Below, in pieces: positions 1 through 8,435 of a stretch of DNA of 64,000 nucleotides; within the stretch, counting starts at the first letter, position 1; each line of letters starts with the position of its first letter. Position numbers and translations under genes: made by a program. Source of the DNA: CAYXDO01 sp964463485. Lineage in GTDB: Bacteria > Myxococcota > Kuafuiibacteriia > Kuafuiibacteriales > Kuafuiibacteriaceae. The stretch is taken from the NCBI GenBank assembly GCA_964463485.1, contig CAYXDO010000023.1, positions 1-64,000 of the forward strand, given 5' to 3'. The notes beneath the pieces were generated by a model. That model saw only the letters and a program-made list of their open reading frames with translations. It was not told the DNA's origin and did no database searches.

Positions 1-68
1 TGAGCATTCCAACGATAGTATGCGACGCGTTCGGACTCATGGCCAGGCGGATCTGAGCCCAAATCAGA

Positions 69-1895
69 TCAGACCGCGGGCTTGGTTTGCGAGGTGGCGT
101 CGTGTTCCTCGTCGTGTTCCCCGGTCGGCATGAGTTTCTTCATCAGATCGGTGACTTTGGCGCGCAAGGACTTCTCGCTCAGCGCCCCCACTTCTGCCTC
201 CGAGTACAAGTCCCCTCGGACCAGCCCACCGTCGTCGCCCACGACCTTCTCGAGCCTCATGTCGACCCAGACCTTGCCGTCCTTGTCGGTCCCCTTCTCG
301 ATCACGCCCACGCCGCGACCTTCCTGCCCCCACGTCACTGCCGGGCGCCCCCAGGAGCCCTCTTTGCTCATCCACGTGTGGGTGTTCATGCGAACGAAAC
401 CCTTCTCTTCACTGGTGATGTAAGAGTCGTACTTGGCGACGTGAGTGTGGCCCTCGACGATGCCGTTTACGCCGAAGTGCTTCTGAGCGGCGAGCCCTCG
501 GTCGAGGTTGACCTCGTGTTTGTCGCGCGAGTCGTTCTTCCCGGTGAGGTTGTTGTACGCGATCTTGAGCGCTCGGAGGACGAACAGCGTACCCTTCTTG
601 AAGTTCGAGAAGAACGGCTTGGCGCTGACGCGCTCGATCTCCTCGAGGCCCGCTTTGACTTGGTCCTTGCTGAGCTTCTCGCCTTCCGGCCGGAGCGCGT
701 TGAGTTGCTCCATCACGTACGGATGCTCCTCGACCAGGCGGTGAAGATCGGACACTCGCGCTGCCATGTCGACTTCGGCGGACTTCTCGTACCCATCCGC
801 TTTGGCTGCCCGCAGAAATCCCTTCACCAGCCCCAGCATTTTGATCGGGTGGCGGCTGGCGTGCTGGAAGAACATCCCGCGATCGTCGATGGCGTCCAGA
901 GAGGGATCGAGCGGCTCGAACTTGTTGAAGCCGTTGCGCACGCCGTAGTCACCGAGCGCCATCGGCATCTCTTGATGGAGGCCGGAAGGCTCGAACAGCT
1001 CGCCGTAGGGCCGGCGCACGCGGTTGAAGTTGTCGGCCATGTCGCCGTGGTCGACCCACTTGTCCCCGTAAACGGCGAAGGTCTTCCGCTCCAGGCGACC
1101 GACCGCTAACTTTACCTCTGACTCTTCGAGCCCGATCGCTCGCAGCTCGGCCTCGATGATCTTGGTGAACCCGCCGAGCTTCTTACCTTGGACCTCGATC
1201 TCGCCCGACCAAACGTGAGGGTTGTAGAGGTGGCGGTCGTGATTTCCGGGAATAAGGTCGATCGAATGACCGAGCGCGAGGTGGACCGCAAGGGAACGAA
1301 ACACTTCCGGGTGACCTTCGCGAATCGTGTGGAGGATGACGATGGAGTTCGCCGGCGTGTTGAGCGGAGCGCCGTCCTTGTTGACTCCGTCGGGGAACGG
1401 CATGTGCGGCCGTGACTTCGTCGTCTGCAGGAAGTCCACGAAGTCACCGTTGATGGTGAGCGTCAGCCCGTAGCGGCCCTCACCGTTGACGTCGGCCAGT
1501 TTGTCGAGGGCGATGGGTTTGCCGTTGGCCCAAGTCAATTTCGAGAGGACCTTTTGCACCTTGGCCTTGGTCGGATGGGAGAGGTTTTCGTTTCCGAGGC
1601 CGGCGGCCAGCCACTCGTTGGCGAGCAGAGCGACGAACTGTCGGTCTTGCGTGGCCGTGAAGTCGTCGGCTGGGTCGTACTTCTTCAAAATCGGGTCATA
1701 GCCGGGGCCGATGTGGAGGTCGTTCACGACGATCATCCGGCGCTCGAGCTTGCCTTGAGCCTCCGGCGCGGGCTTCTCGGGAAGCATGTCGCGAGTGGCG
1801 TGGGCGTAGGCGCCTTGGTAGCCGCCGTGGAGGTCCGAGAGCTGATGCATCACGGCGTTGGTGAGGGGAATCGCGGTGGGAATCGTTCGGCTCAT
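69..1895 (-). CDS. Calcineurin-like metallophosphoesterase, unknown substrate
   Basis: The 608-residue protein carries the metal-binding signature of calcineurin-like phosphoesterases: DLH at residues 59-61, GD at 150-151, GNHD at 217-220, a later DHGD, and EGHTH near residue 485. These residues normally bind a dinuclear metal centre that hydrolyses phosphoesters. It is longer than a minimal domain (about 250 residues), with a helical-looking insertion of roughly 200 residues between GNHD and the last His motif. I see no clear signal peptide. It is divergent from dinB, with 139 bases between them that must hold both promoters. The substrate cannot be inferred; nucleotide, phospholipid or nucleic-acid substrates are all possible. 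Confidence 0.85.
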   Translation of the reverse strand: MSRTIPTAIPLTNAVMHQLSDLHGGYQGAYAHATRDMLPEKPAPEAQGKLERRMIVVNDLHIGPGYDPILKKYDPADDFTATQDRQFVALLANEWLAAGLGNENLSHPTKAKVQKVLSKLTWANGKPIALDKLADVNGEGRYGLTLTINGDFVDFLQTTKSRPHMPFPDGVNKDGAPLNTPANSIVILHTIREGHPEVFRSLAVHLALGHSIDLIPGNHDRHLYNPHVWSGEIEVQGKKLGGFTKIIEAELRAIGLEESEVKLAVGRLERKTFAVYGDKWVDHGDMADNFNRVRRPYGELFEPSGLHQEMPMALGDYGVRNGFNKFEPLDPSLDAIDDRGMFFQHASRHPIKMLGLVKGFLRAAKADGYEKSAEVDMAARVSDLHRLVEEHPYVMEQLNALRPEGEKLSKDQVKAGLEEIERVSAKPFFSNFKKGTLFVLRALKIAYNNLTGKNDSRDKHEVNLDRGLAAQKHFGVNGIVEGHTHVAKYDSYITSEEKGFVRMNTHTWMSKEGSWGRPAVTWGQEGRGVGVIEKGTDKDGKVWVDMRLEKVVGDDGGLVRGDLYSEAEVGALSEKSLRAKVTDLMKKLMPTGEHDEEHDATSQTKPAV

Positions 1896-2034
1896 TGGTT
1901 ACCTCGAGTGGGACCATGTAGGTATCGGTGGTTGCATGGAGGTGTTGCGCGTTTCTTGCGACCGGGGTCGAAGCGCTAGCTAAGGCTTTGTTTAGACGTC
2001 GCTTGCCAGCTGCGAGGGCGCCACGGGACCATGG

Positions 2035-3294
2035 GTGTTGGTGAGCGACCAAGGTCCAAGGTCCATCGTCCACGTCGACATGGACGCCTTCTACGCCGCA
2101 GTGGAGCAGCGAGACGACCCGGCCCTGCGCGGGCGCGAGGTGATCGTGGGTGGGTCGGCGCGTCGTGGAGTGGTGTTGGCTGCGTCGTACGAGGTTCGGC
2201 CCAAGGGCGTTCGGAGCGCGATGCCAATGGCGAAGGCGGTCCGGTTGGCGCCTCGAGCGATCGTGGTCCCGCCGAGATTTTCGGCTTACATCGACGCGAG
2301 CGAAGCGGTTTTTCGAATTTTTTCCGAGTACACGCCGCTCTTGGAGCCTCTCTCGCTCGACGAGGCGTTTCTGGACGTGACGGCTTCCCGAGCGTTGTTT
2401 GGGTCGGGCGGGGAGATCGCGCGGAAAATCAGGGCACGTGTTCGCGCCGAAGTGGGTCTTCCTTCGTCTGCCGGTATTGCGGAGTCGAAGTTCGTGGCGA
2501 AGGTGAGCTCGGATTTGGCCAAGCCTGATGGTCAGAAGGAGGTGCCGCCGGGCACCGCGGCGACCTTTTTGGCGCCGCTGTCGGTGGGTCGTTTGTTCGG
2601 AGTTGGACCCAAGACCGAGGAGAGGCTGAGGAAGCTCGGACTGCTTACGATGGGGGATTTGGCCGCGCTCGAGCCAGACCGGGCGACCGCATTGGGGCTC
2701 GAGTATCTCGCGGAGCTCTCTCGTGGGGTGGATGATCGCGCGGTCGTGCCGGACCGAGAGGCGAAGAGTATCGGCGCGGAGGACACTTTCGAGGCTGACT
2801 TGTGGGATCGCGACGAGCTCTTGGCGCATATCCACGGGCAAGCGTTGCGCGTGACTCGGCGACTTCGGCGAGCGGAGCTCGTGGCGCGGGTCGTGGTCCT
2901 GAAGCTCAAGCGATCCGATTTCAGGGTCATGACTCGAAGGGTGACTTTGACCGAGCCGACGGACGACGGGCGGAAGGTCTACGAAGCGGCTCGCGAGCTA
3001 TTGGACCGCGAGTGGCCGATCGAACGCAAGGTCAGACTCACGGGTGTCGCCGTGTCTGATTTGGGTCCACTCGGGCAACTCTCCTTGCTGGGCGACGACG
3101 TGAAGGGCAAGCGCCTGAACGCAGTTCTCGATTCCATCGCGCAGAAGTTCGGCAGCGGCGCGTTGGTTCCCGCGGACCAAGTCATCGACGGAACGTTTTC
3201 GGGTAGTGAAGCAGATGAGGAGGCGCGGCGCAGGATGGGGGCCTCGCGATTCGGGCACGCGCCCGAGGGTTCGCCGACGCGCACGAGGTCGTGA
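2035..3294 (+). CDS. dinB: DNA polymerase IV (Y-family translesion polymerase)
   Basis: The 419-residue protein opens with HVDMDAFYAAVE, the first catalytic Asp motif of Y-family polymerases, and has SLDEAFLDV with the second acidic pair. A helix-hairpin-helix stretch (FGVGPKTEERLRKLG) and a C-terminal little-finger domain follow. It would carry out error-prone synthesis past damaged bases. The start is GTG at 2035, with another GTG two codons on at 2041. The family is usually 350-420 residues, so it is full length. The stop at 3292-3294 is followed at once by the subtilisin-like gene. I see no LexA-type operator that I can support in the upstream 139 bases. Confidence 0.95.
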   Translation: MLVSDQGPRSIVHVDMDAFYAAVEQRDDPALRGREVIVGGSARRGVVLAASYEVRPKGVRSAMPMAKAVRLAPRAIVVPPRFSAYIDASEAVFRIFSEYTPLLEPLSLDEAFLDVTASRALFGSGGEIARKIRARVRAEVGLPSSAGIAESKFVAKVSSDLAKPDGQKEVPPGTAATFLAPLSVGRLFGVGPKTEERLRKLGLLTMGDLAALEPDRATALGLEYLAELSRGVDDRAVVPDREAKSIGAEDTFEADLWDRDELLAHIHGQALRVTRRLRRAELVARVVVLKLKRSDFRVMTRRVTLTEPTDDGRKVYEAARELLDREWPIERKVRLTGVAVSDLGPLGQLSLLGDDVKGKRLNAVLDSIAQKFGSGALVPADQVIDGTFSGSEADEEARRRMGASRFGHAPEGSPTRTRS

Positions 3295-3295
3295 G

Positions 3296-3979
3296 TTGAG
3301 CTGGCGATCGCCTGAATTTTGTGTGTCCCGGTCGGGACGCGGAATTAGCGTAGCGCTCGTGGATTCGGGTGTTCGTTTCGATCACCCGTTGCTGCGAAGA
3401 TCGGCCGAGGGCGTGAGTATCGAGTGGGTTCAGGGAAGAGTCCAAGTGCGCGCGGGGAGCGGGCCCGACCGAGCTGGTCATGGGACGGCGTGTGCCGTGG
3501 TGTTGTGTACGCTCGCGCCAGGAATTCGGCTGATTTCGGTCCACGTGACGGGGGAGCACGGATCGACCGACGCCCAGCGCCTAGCGAGCGGGATTCGGGC
3601 CGGGCTCGAGCTTGGTGCCCAGCTGATTTGTGTACCCTTGGGGTCTCAGGCTGCCGATTTGCACGAGGTCGTGAGGGAGGTCTCCGAGGGCGCAGTGTGT
3701 TTGGCCGCGGACCCGCGGAGTGAGCGTGTCTCGCCCGCGTGTGAGCTTGGCGCCCTGCCGGTCGCGCTCGCCGACGGAGTGGACGTTGCGCGTGACGAGC
3801 GCGGGGTGGTCGCCGACGGCCACGCGTTCAGCGGCGCGGGCCTTCCACGGAGAGTTCCCATGGGTCCGAGCTTCGCGGTGGCGCGGGCGACCGCCGCGTT
3901 GGCTCGGCTCGCGGAGGAGGTGGGATTAGCTGGGCCGTCGCTGATCGAGGAGTTCAACAAAAAGCTCCCGCTGGTGTAA
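3296..3979 (+). CDS. Compact subtilisin-like (S8 family) protein
   Basis: The protein has the three subtilase motifs in order: VALVDSGV (Asp), GHGTACA (His) and GPSFAVARATAAL (a variant of the GTSMA Ser motif). The catalytic triad therefore looks intact, although the Ser motif has Pro in place of Thr. At about 227 residues it is much shorter than a typical subtilase (275 or more), and no signal peptide is visible, so a cytoplasmic role or an inactive fold is possible. The reading frame is open from ATG 3206 inside dinB. I prefer TTG 3296, just after the dinB stop; GTG 3323 is an alternative. The stop TAA overlaps the next ATG by one base. Confidence 0.7.
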   Translation: MSWRSPEFCVSRSGRGISVALVDSGVRFDHPLLRRSAEGVSIEWVQGRVQVRAGSGPDRAGHGTACAVVLCTLAPGIRLISVHVTGEHGSTDAQRLASGIRAGLELGAQLICVPLGSQAADLHEVVREVSEGAVCLAADPRSERVSPACELGALPVALADGVDVARDERGVVADGHAFSGAGLPRRVPMGPSFAVARATAALARLAEEVGLAGPSLIEEFNKKLPLV

Positions 3980-4551
3980 TGCGGGGAGCGGGCATGGCCG
4001 CGAAGGACTCCACCAAGAGCGCGAAGCCGCGGGCGACGAAGACGTCGGTCAAGAAGAAGCCGAAGAAGGTCGCCTCGAAGGCCTCCTCGAAGCCGAAGAA
4101 GGTCGCCAGCTCGCGCCCCGTGCGAGCGGACGGGGTGCCGAGCTCGGAGCCTGTGCTCGGCTCGCTCGGCATTCGGCTGCTGGTGGTCGACGACGAGGTC
4201 GAAGTGCTCGAGCTGCTCGTGCCTTTCCTCAGGAAACGCGGCTACGTCGTGAGCCAGGCCGAAGATGGGGATCAGGCGCTCGAGAAGATCCTCACCGAGC
4301 GACCGAACATCGTCTTGCTGGACGTGATGATGCCGGGGCTCAACGGCTGGGAGATCTCGCAGTACGTCCGCGATCGCCCGGAGCTGGACCCCGTCCGCAT
4401 CATCATGGCCACCGGGATCGGCGAAGAGATGAACGCCGCGACCGCTCCGCTCTATGGCGCGGACGCGTACATCGACAAACCGTTTCGCCTGGACGAAGTC
4501 GAGAAAGCCATCGCCGACGTGGTGGGGCGGATCGTGTCCGGCGCCATCTGA
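3979..4551 (+). CDS. CheY-like receiver protein with Lys/Ala-rich N-terminal tail
   Basis: Residues about 65-190 form a receiver domain: LLVVDDE for the acidic pocket, LLDVMMPG with the phosphoacceptor Asp, MATG for the switch Thr and DKPF for the conserved Lys. No output domain follows, so it acts like a stand-alone CheY/Spo0F-type regulator. The first 50 or so residues are unusual, being rich in Lys, Ser and Ala with KKKPKKVASKASSKPKKVAS, which resembles the tail of histone H1-like proteins and could bind nucleic acid. The start may be ATG 3979 (overlapping the previous stop) or ATG 3994. No histidine kinase lies nearby. Confidence 0.85.
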   Translation: MRGAGMAAKDSTKSAKPRATKTSVKKKPKKVASKASSKPKKVASSRPVRADGVPSSEPVLGSLGIRLLVVDDEVEVLELLVPFLRKRGYVVSQAEDGDQALEKILTERPNIVLLDVMMPGLNGWEISQYVRDRPELDPVRIIMATGIGEEMNAATAPLYGADAYIDKPFRLDEVEKAIADVVGRIVSGAI

Positions 4552-4590
4552 CGAACCGAGCGATCCTCCGAGCCTGGATCCTCTGAGCCT

Positions 4591-4834
4591 GAAGACCGTC
4601 CAAGCCCGACGATCGTCCAAGCCCGACGATCGTCCAAGCCTGACGATCGTCCAAGCCTGACGATCGTCCAAGCCTGACGNNNNNNNNNNNNNNNNNNNNN
4701 NNNNNNNNNNNNNNNNNNNNNNNNNNNNNNNNNNNNNNNNNNNNNNNNNNNNNNNNNNNNNNNNNNNNNNNNNNNNNNNGACGATCGTCCAAGCCTGACG
4801 ATCGTCCAAGCCTGACGATCGTCCAAGCCTGACG
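4591..4834 (+). repeat. 17-bp tandem repeat array with internal palindrome, interrupted by gap
   Basis: The unit gacgatcgtccaagcct is repeated head to tail. Perfect or near-perfect copies start at 4591 (variant), 4608, 4625, 4642 and 4659 before the gap, and at 4780, 4797 and 4814 after it. Each unit contains gacgatcgtc, a perfect 10-bp palindrome. Degenerate copies lead in from about 4561. The array fills the 335-base space between the receiver gene and the amidase gene. The unit is not a multiple of three, so coding is unlikely. The true copy number is unknown because the assembly broke here. Confidence 0.95.
4680..4779. other. Assembly gap (100 N)
   Basis: Exactly 100 N characters lie inside the 17-bp repeat array. 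A round 100 is a usual placeholder for a scaffold join of unknown size. The same repeat in the same orientation on both sides suggests the gap is simply unresolved repeat, but a missing segment or gene cannot be ruled out. Confidence 0.98.
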
Positions 4835-4886
4835 GGCGTCTGCCCGGAAATTTGCGCGGAGATCAGGGCCTCCTCATCATCGCGAC

Positions 4887-6899
4887 GTGCGGACGACAGG
4901 GAACGAATCGAAGCGGCGTTGGGCTTCGGTCCTTGCTGGATTCTTCATGATCGTGGCGGTGCCGGCGAGCGCAGGGCCGAGCAATGCGTTGCGCCGAGCG
5001 GAGTCGCTCGAACGTGAGCTCTCGAAGAGTCCTGCGAAGTTGAAGCAGCGCCGGAATCTCGAGCCGGTGATCGAGGCTTTCGAAGCGGCTGCCAAGGCTT
5101 CGAGCGGCGACGCTCGGATGACCGCGTTGGATGGGCTCGCGAGGTCGCTCGAGACGTTGGCGCGCTGGTCGGGGCGGTCCGAAGATCGCGCGGAGGCCAA
5201 GCGAGCACGGGCTCGCTACGCGGACGTGAAGGCTGCGCGAAGGGGTGAGAGACCTTTGGAGCTCGCGAAGCGGGTTGCGCCGGAGCGCAAGATCGAACCG
5301 GTCAAGAAGGAGCCCGGACGCCCACACGAGCTCGCGAAGGTCGCGTACGAGCTCGAGGGCCCGTCCGTGGTCGTGGCGCTCGAGCTGCCCAGCGACGTCG
5401 AAGTGAGGACCGAAGAGATCCCGGCCGGGAAGGGCAAAGGGCTCCGCTTCGTCGTCGACCTCTCGCCTGTGGTCGCGGCGCGAACGGCGTTGCGCGGCAC
5501 CAGCGTCGGGCACGCCGGCGTGGGTTCGTTACGTGTGGGCCAGCTCGATGGTGACACCGTCAGGCTTGTGTTCGACTTCGCCGAGGGCGCGGCCCGCCCT
5601 GAGGTGATGACGGTTGAGCGAGAAGGATCTCCGCGCGTCGTCATTCGGCCGAGCGCGACCGAGCCCGCGCCCGTCGAGGAACGAGCTGCCGAGCAAGGCG
5701 CATCTCCCACGCCGGACATCCCGATGCCTAGTCCGATCGCACCACCGGACTCTGCGCCAGCGCCGTCCGCGCCAGCGCCGTCCGCGAGCGATACGGTGCG
5801 ACCCGCGAGTCGCGGGCCGCAGCCGGAGGCTCGCATCGAACGCGATCCAGCGATGGGCCGGTCGGACGTGCTCGAGCGCCAGAGAAAGGAGCAGGCCGCG
5901 CGGGGTCTGGATGCACTCGTTCGGGACCTCACGTCGCGCGGACGAGCAGAGCCCAATGCCAACTCTGACCCGCGCGAGGCAGCGCCTGCTGCGGAGCCGA
6001 AGCCAGCGCAAGTCGTGCAGGCCCGCACCGAGGACGCTGACGACGCCGAGCACTTCAAGGCCGCGCTGCCTCCGATTCAGGCGAATGGGCTCCACAAGCG
6101 CACCCGGGAAGCGTTGCGCCCTCGAGGCGAGCCTGGCCTCGTGCGCGTTCGTCGAGTGGTGGTGGACGCGGGCCACGGGGGCAAGGACACCGGAGCGATC
6201 GGCAAACGCGGGACCCTCGAGAAGGACGTGAATCTCGCGCTCGCAAAGGACGTCTCGCGCGAGCTGGAAGGCATGGGGATCGAGGTCGTGATGACTCGCT
6301 CCACCGACGAATTCGTTTCATTACCGGAACGCACGGCGATCGCGTCTCGCGCGGGCGCAGACCTGTTCGTCTCGGTCCATTCGAACGCGAACCGCAATCG
6401 ACGACTTCAGGGGATCGAGACGTATTTCCTCGACACCACGTCGAATCGATATTCGGCGCGGCTCGCTCAGCGCGAGAACGCAGCGGGCGAGGGTGCTCAC
6501 GAAGAGGTCGACATCGATCCGAGTGAAGACGAATCCTCCGAAGCCGGCGCGCTGCCTGCTGGTCCGATGGGCCAGGACATTCGGATGTTGTTGGCCGATC
6601 TCGCGATGCGATCAGCCACCTCGGAGTCGCGGCGTCTCGCTGGCGCAGTGCAGGGATCCATTGTTGGATCCTTGCGGCAGAAGGGTGTGCGGGCTGCCGA
6701 CCTCGGCGTGAAGAACGCGCTGTTCTATGTGCTGCTCGGTGTGCGAATGCCGTCGATTCTCATCGAGTCGGGGTTCGTGACCCATCCGGAGGAGGAGGCC
6801 CGGCTGGCGAGCGCGAGCTATCGCAAGGACCTCGCCAAGGCGATTGCGGCGGGTGTGTATCGATATGCCCGCGAGCGGGAGCAGCTCGCGAGCAATTGA
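4887..6899 (+). CDS. N-acetylmuramoyl-L-alanine amidase with AMIN-like domain (AmiC type)
   Basis: This 670-residue protein would cleave the amide bond between MurNAc and the peptide stem during cell separation. It starts at GTG 4887 with a signal peptide (basic start, hydrophobic core, AGPSN after the likely cleavage site). An AMIN-like beta domain lies at about 145-240, and a long Pro/Ala-rich linker at 250-400. The Amidase_3 zinc domain follows: VVVDAGHGGKDTGAIG (zinc His), SVHSNAN (second His) and LIESGFVTHPEE (catalytic Glu). It sits alone after the repeat array. The family and periplasmic location are clear; which division protein activates it is not visible. Confidence 0.92.
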   Translation: MRTTGNESKRRWASVLAGFFMIVAVPASAGPSNALRRAESLERELSKSPAKLKQRRNLEPVIEAFEAAAKASSGDARMTALDGLARSLETLARWSGRSEDRAEAKRARARYADVKAARRGERPLELAKRVAPERKIEPVKKEPGRPHELAKVAYELEGPSVVVALELPSDVEVRTEEIPAGKGKGLRFVVDLSPVVAARTALRGTSVGHAGVGSLRVGQLDGDTVRLVFDFAEGAARPEVMTVEREGSPRVVIRPSATEPAPVEERAAEQGASPTPDIPMPSPIAPPDSAPAPSAPAPSASDTVRPASRGPQPEARIERDPAMGRSDVLERQRKEQAARGLDALVRDLTSRGRAEPNANSDPREAAPAAEPKPAQVVQARTEDADDAEHFKAALPPIQANGLHKRTREALRPRGEPGLVRVRRVVVDAGHGGKDTGAIGKRGTLEKDVNLALAKDVSRELEGMGIEVVMTRSTDEFVSLPERTAIASRAGADLFVSVHSNANRNRRLQGIETYFLDTTSNRYSARLAQRENAAGEGAHEEVDIDPSEDESSEAGALPAGPMGQDIRMLLADLAMRSATSESRRLAGAVQGSIVGSLRQKGVRAADLGVKNALFYVLLGVRMPSILIESGFVTHPEEEARLASASYRKDLAKAIAAGVYRYAREREQLASN

Positions 6900-7665
6900 G
6901 CCCTGTTTCGTTTGTCGGAATTTCGATCGGCCGAGCGCTGTCCCGGCGGTCAGCAAGCTTGGAGTCAGCGGGAATTTCTGCGAGGCTCCCGACGCCTTGG
7001 TCATTCTCTTCAGAGACGAGGTGCTGGATGCGCTTCGTTGGCAGGGGATCCGAACCGAGGGTCTGGTCGGCGTGCTCGGAGCCCACCGCGCGCTCGAAGC
7101 GATTCAGGCGGTGATCCCAGGCGCGACGCACGCGCTGACCAGCGTCACTGAGGCCGTCCGCGCGGCTCGGTCCAGTCGTTTGGTTGCTTTGGTGGTCGAG
7201 CTACGCGCCGCCGAAGAGCTCGTGGAGGCGCTCGGATCGGACGCCGAGTCGGTCGGGATCGTTGCGATGGGGGACCTTGGTGCTGCTCGGCCCCGAGGAG
7301 TGCTCGCCGTGGTGGAGGACCCCACCTGGGACGACTTGTTCCCGCCGCTTCGCCGATCTTTCGAGCTTCGTGCGCTCCATACGCTCGAGCATGCCCACCG
7401 CTGCGAGGCGAAGCGGATCTCGCGTCGTGAACACGAGCTTCTTGGAGAGCCGCCGGAGACGCTGTCCGACGACCTGGAGCTCTGCCATCCCCCACCGCTG
7501 CCGGTGGGGCCCACGTCCAGCTACGATCTCGAGTCACTCGCGGACGCCTTCGAGCAGGCCTACGTGGAGCGTGTGCAACTCTTGTCCGAGAGCATTCGCG
7601 AAGCCGCGGAGAAGCTCGACGTGAGCTCGGCGACGCTCGGCCGACGAAAACGGAGGGACACTTGA
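6865..7665 (+). CDS. Unknown protein with Fis-like C-terminal helix-turn-helix
   Basis: I do not recognise the family. The chosen start, ATG 6865, overlaps the end of the amidase gene by 35 bases; TTG 6997 is a later option. The N-terminus holds CFVCRNF and a further Cys, a possible metal site. The middle is an alpha/beta stretch that vaguely resembles a degenerate receiver domain. The last 25 residues (SIREAAEKLDVSSATLGRRKRR) look like the Fis/HTH_8 helix-turn-helix that ends NtrC-type regulators. The stop overlaps the next start as TTGA. The next gene has a similar layout, so the two may be paralogues or partners. Confidence 0.6.
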   Translation: MPASGSSSRAIEPCFVCRNFDRPSAVPAVSKLGVSGNFCEAPDALVILFRDEVLDALRWQGIRTEGLVGVLGAHRALEAIQAVIPGATHALTSVTEAVRAARSSRLVALVVELRAAEELVEALGSDAESVGIVAMGDLGAARPRGVLAVVEDPTWDDLFPPLRRSFELRALHTLEHAHRCEAKRISRREHELLGEPPETLSDDLELCHPPPLPVGPTSSYDLESLADAFEQAYVERVQLLSESIREAAEKLDVSSATLGRRKRRDT

Positions 7666-8435
7666 CCGCTCTGATCGTTCTCGAGCGTCCGAAGAACGAG
7701 AACGAGATGGGGGCCTTGGTCCGCGCGACGCTCGCGGCGTTCAGCGAGCTGAACGTCCGTGCCGAGCTCGTCGGTTCGCGACGCATGGCGCGCGAGCCTT
7801 CCGATCCGAGGATGATCGGGCGACGATCGGAGGTCGAGGGAGATCGGCCGCGTGCGACCTTGACCGAAGTCATGAGCTACGGTTCGGTGCTCGATCTATT
7901 GGGGGAGAAGGGTCCGGGCGGTGCCATCGGACTGGTCACGGTTGCGTCGGCGTCAGGTCCGTTCCTCGAGGATCTCTTGTCATGGACGGAAAATGACCGG
8001 CCGAGGATCCCGACCGCGGTCGTCGGATCAGAGGTCGAGCGCGCTTCGATGAAGGCGCTCGTAGGACGTGATCACGTGAGGTTCATCGACGAGCTTCGCG
8101 TCAAAGACGAGCTCGGGTCGTGGTTGTCGCTCGCTCTGGAGGTTCGAGACCTCCGGAAGTTCCGCGCGCTTCACGACTCCGCGGCCGGCGAGCTGCGGCG
8201 TGCGAGAAAGCGCCTCTTGTTGGGGGAGCTCGATCAGGTCGAGGTACCCAACGGACCGCCCTGTGGACCAACGCTCCCCACGACGCTCGACGAGGTCCAA
8301 GCGTTGAAGGATGCCCGCGCGGCGTTCGAGCGTGGGCTCGTGAAGGCCGCCGTCCGCGAGACCGGCAGCCTCAAGGATGCCTCCGAAGTGCTCGGGATTT
8401 CGTACACGAGCCTCTGGCGTCGGATGCGCTACTGA
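7662..8435 (+). CDS. Unknown protein with Fis-like C-terminal helix-turn-helix
   Basis: This 257-residue protein begins at TTG 7662, which overlaps the preceding stop (TTGA); ATG 7707 is an alternative. Residues 1-140 look like an alpha/beta domain without receiver acidic residues that I can place. The end, VRETGSLKDASEVLGISYTSLWRRMRY, is a good match in pattern to the Fis-type HTH_8 motif. No AAA+ sigma-54 activation domain is present, so it is not a classical enhancer-binding protein. It probably forms a translationally coupled pair with the gene before it. Its end overlaps the convergent GH4 gene by seven bases. Confidence 0.6.
   Translation: MTALIVLERPKNENEMGALVRATLAAFSELNVRAELVGSRRMAREPSDPRMIGRRSEVEGDRPRATLTEVMSYGSVLDLLGEKGPGGAIGLVTVASASGPFLEDLLSWTENDRPRIPTAVVGSEVERASMKALVGRDHVRFIDELRVKDELGSWLSLALEVRDLRKFRALHDSAAGELRRARKRLLLGELDQVEVPNGPPCGPTLPTTLDEVQALKDARAAFERGLVKAAVRETGSLKDASEVLGISYTSLWRRMRY

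Noticed and set aside
4591..4834. CRISPR array
   Set aside because: The repeats are directly adjacent 17-bp units without unique spacers, and no cas genes are near.
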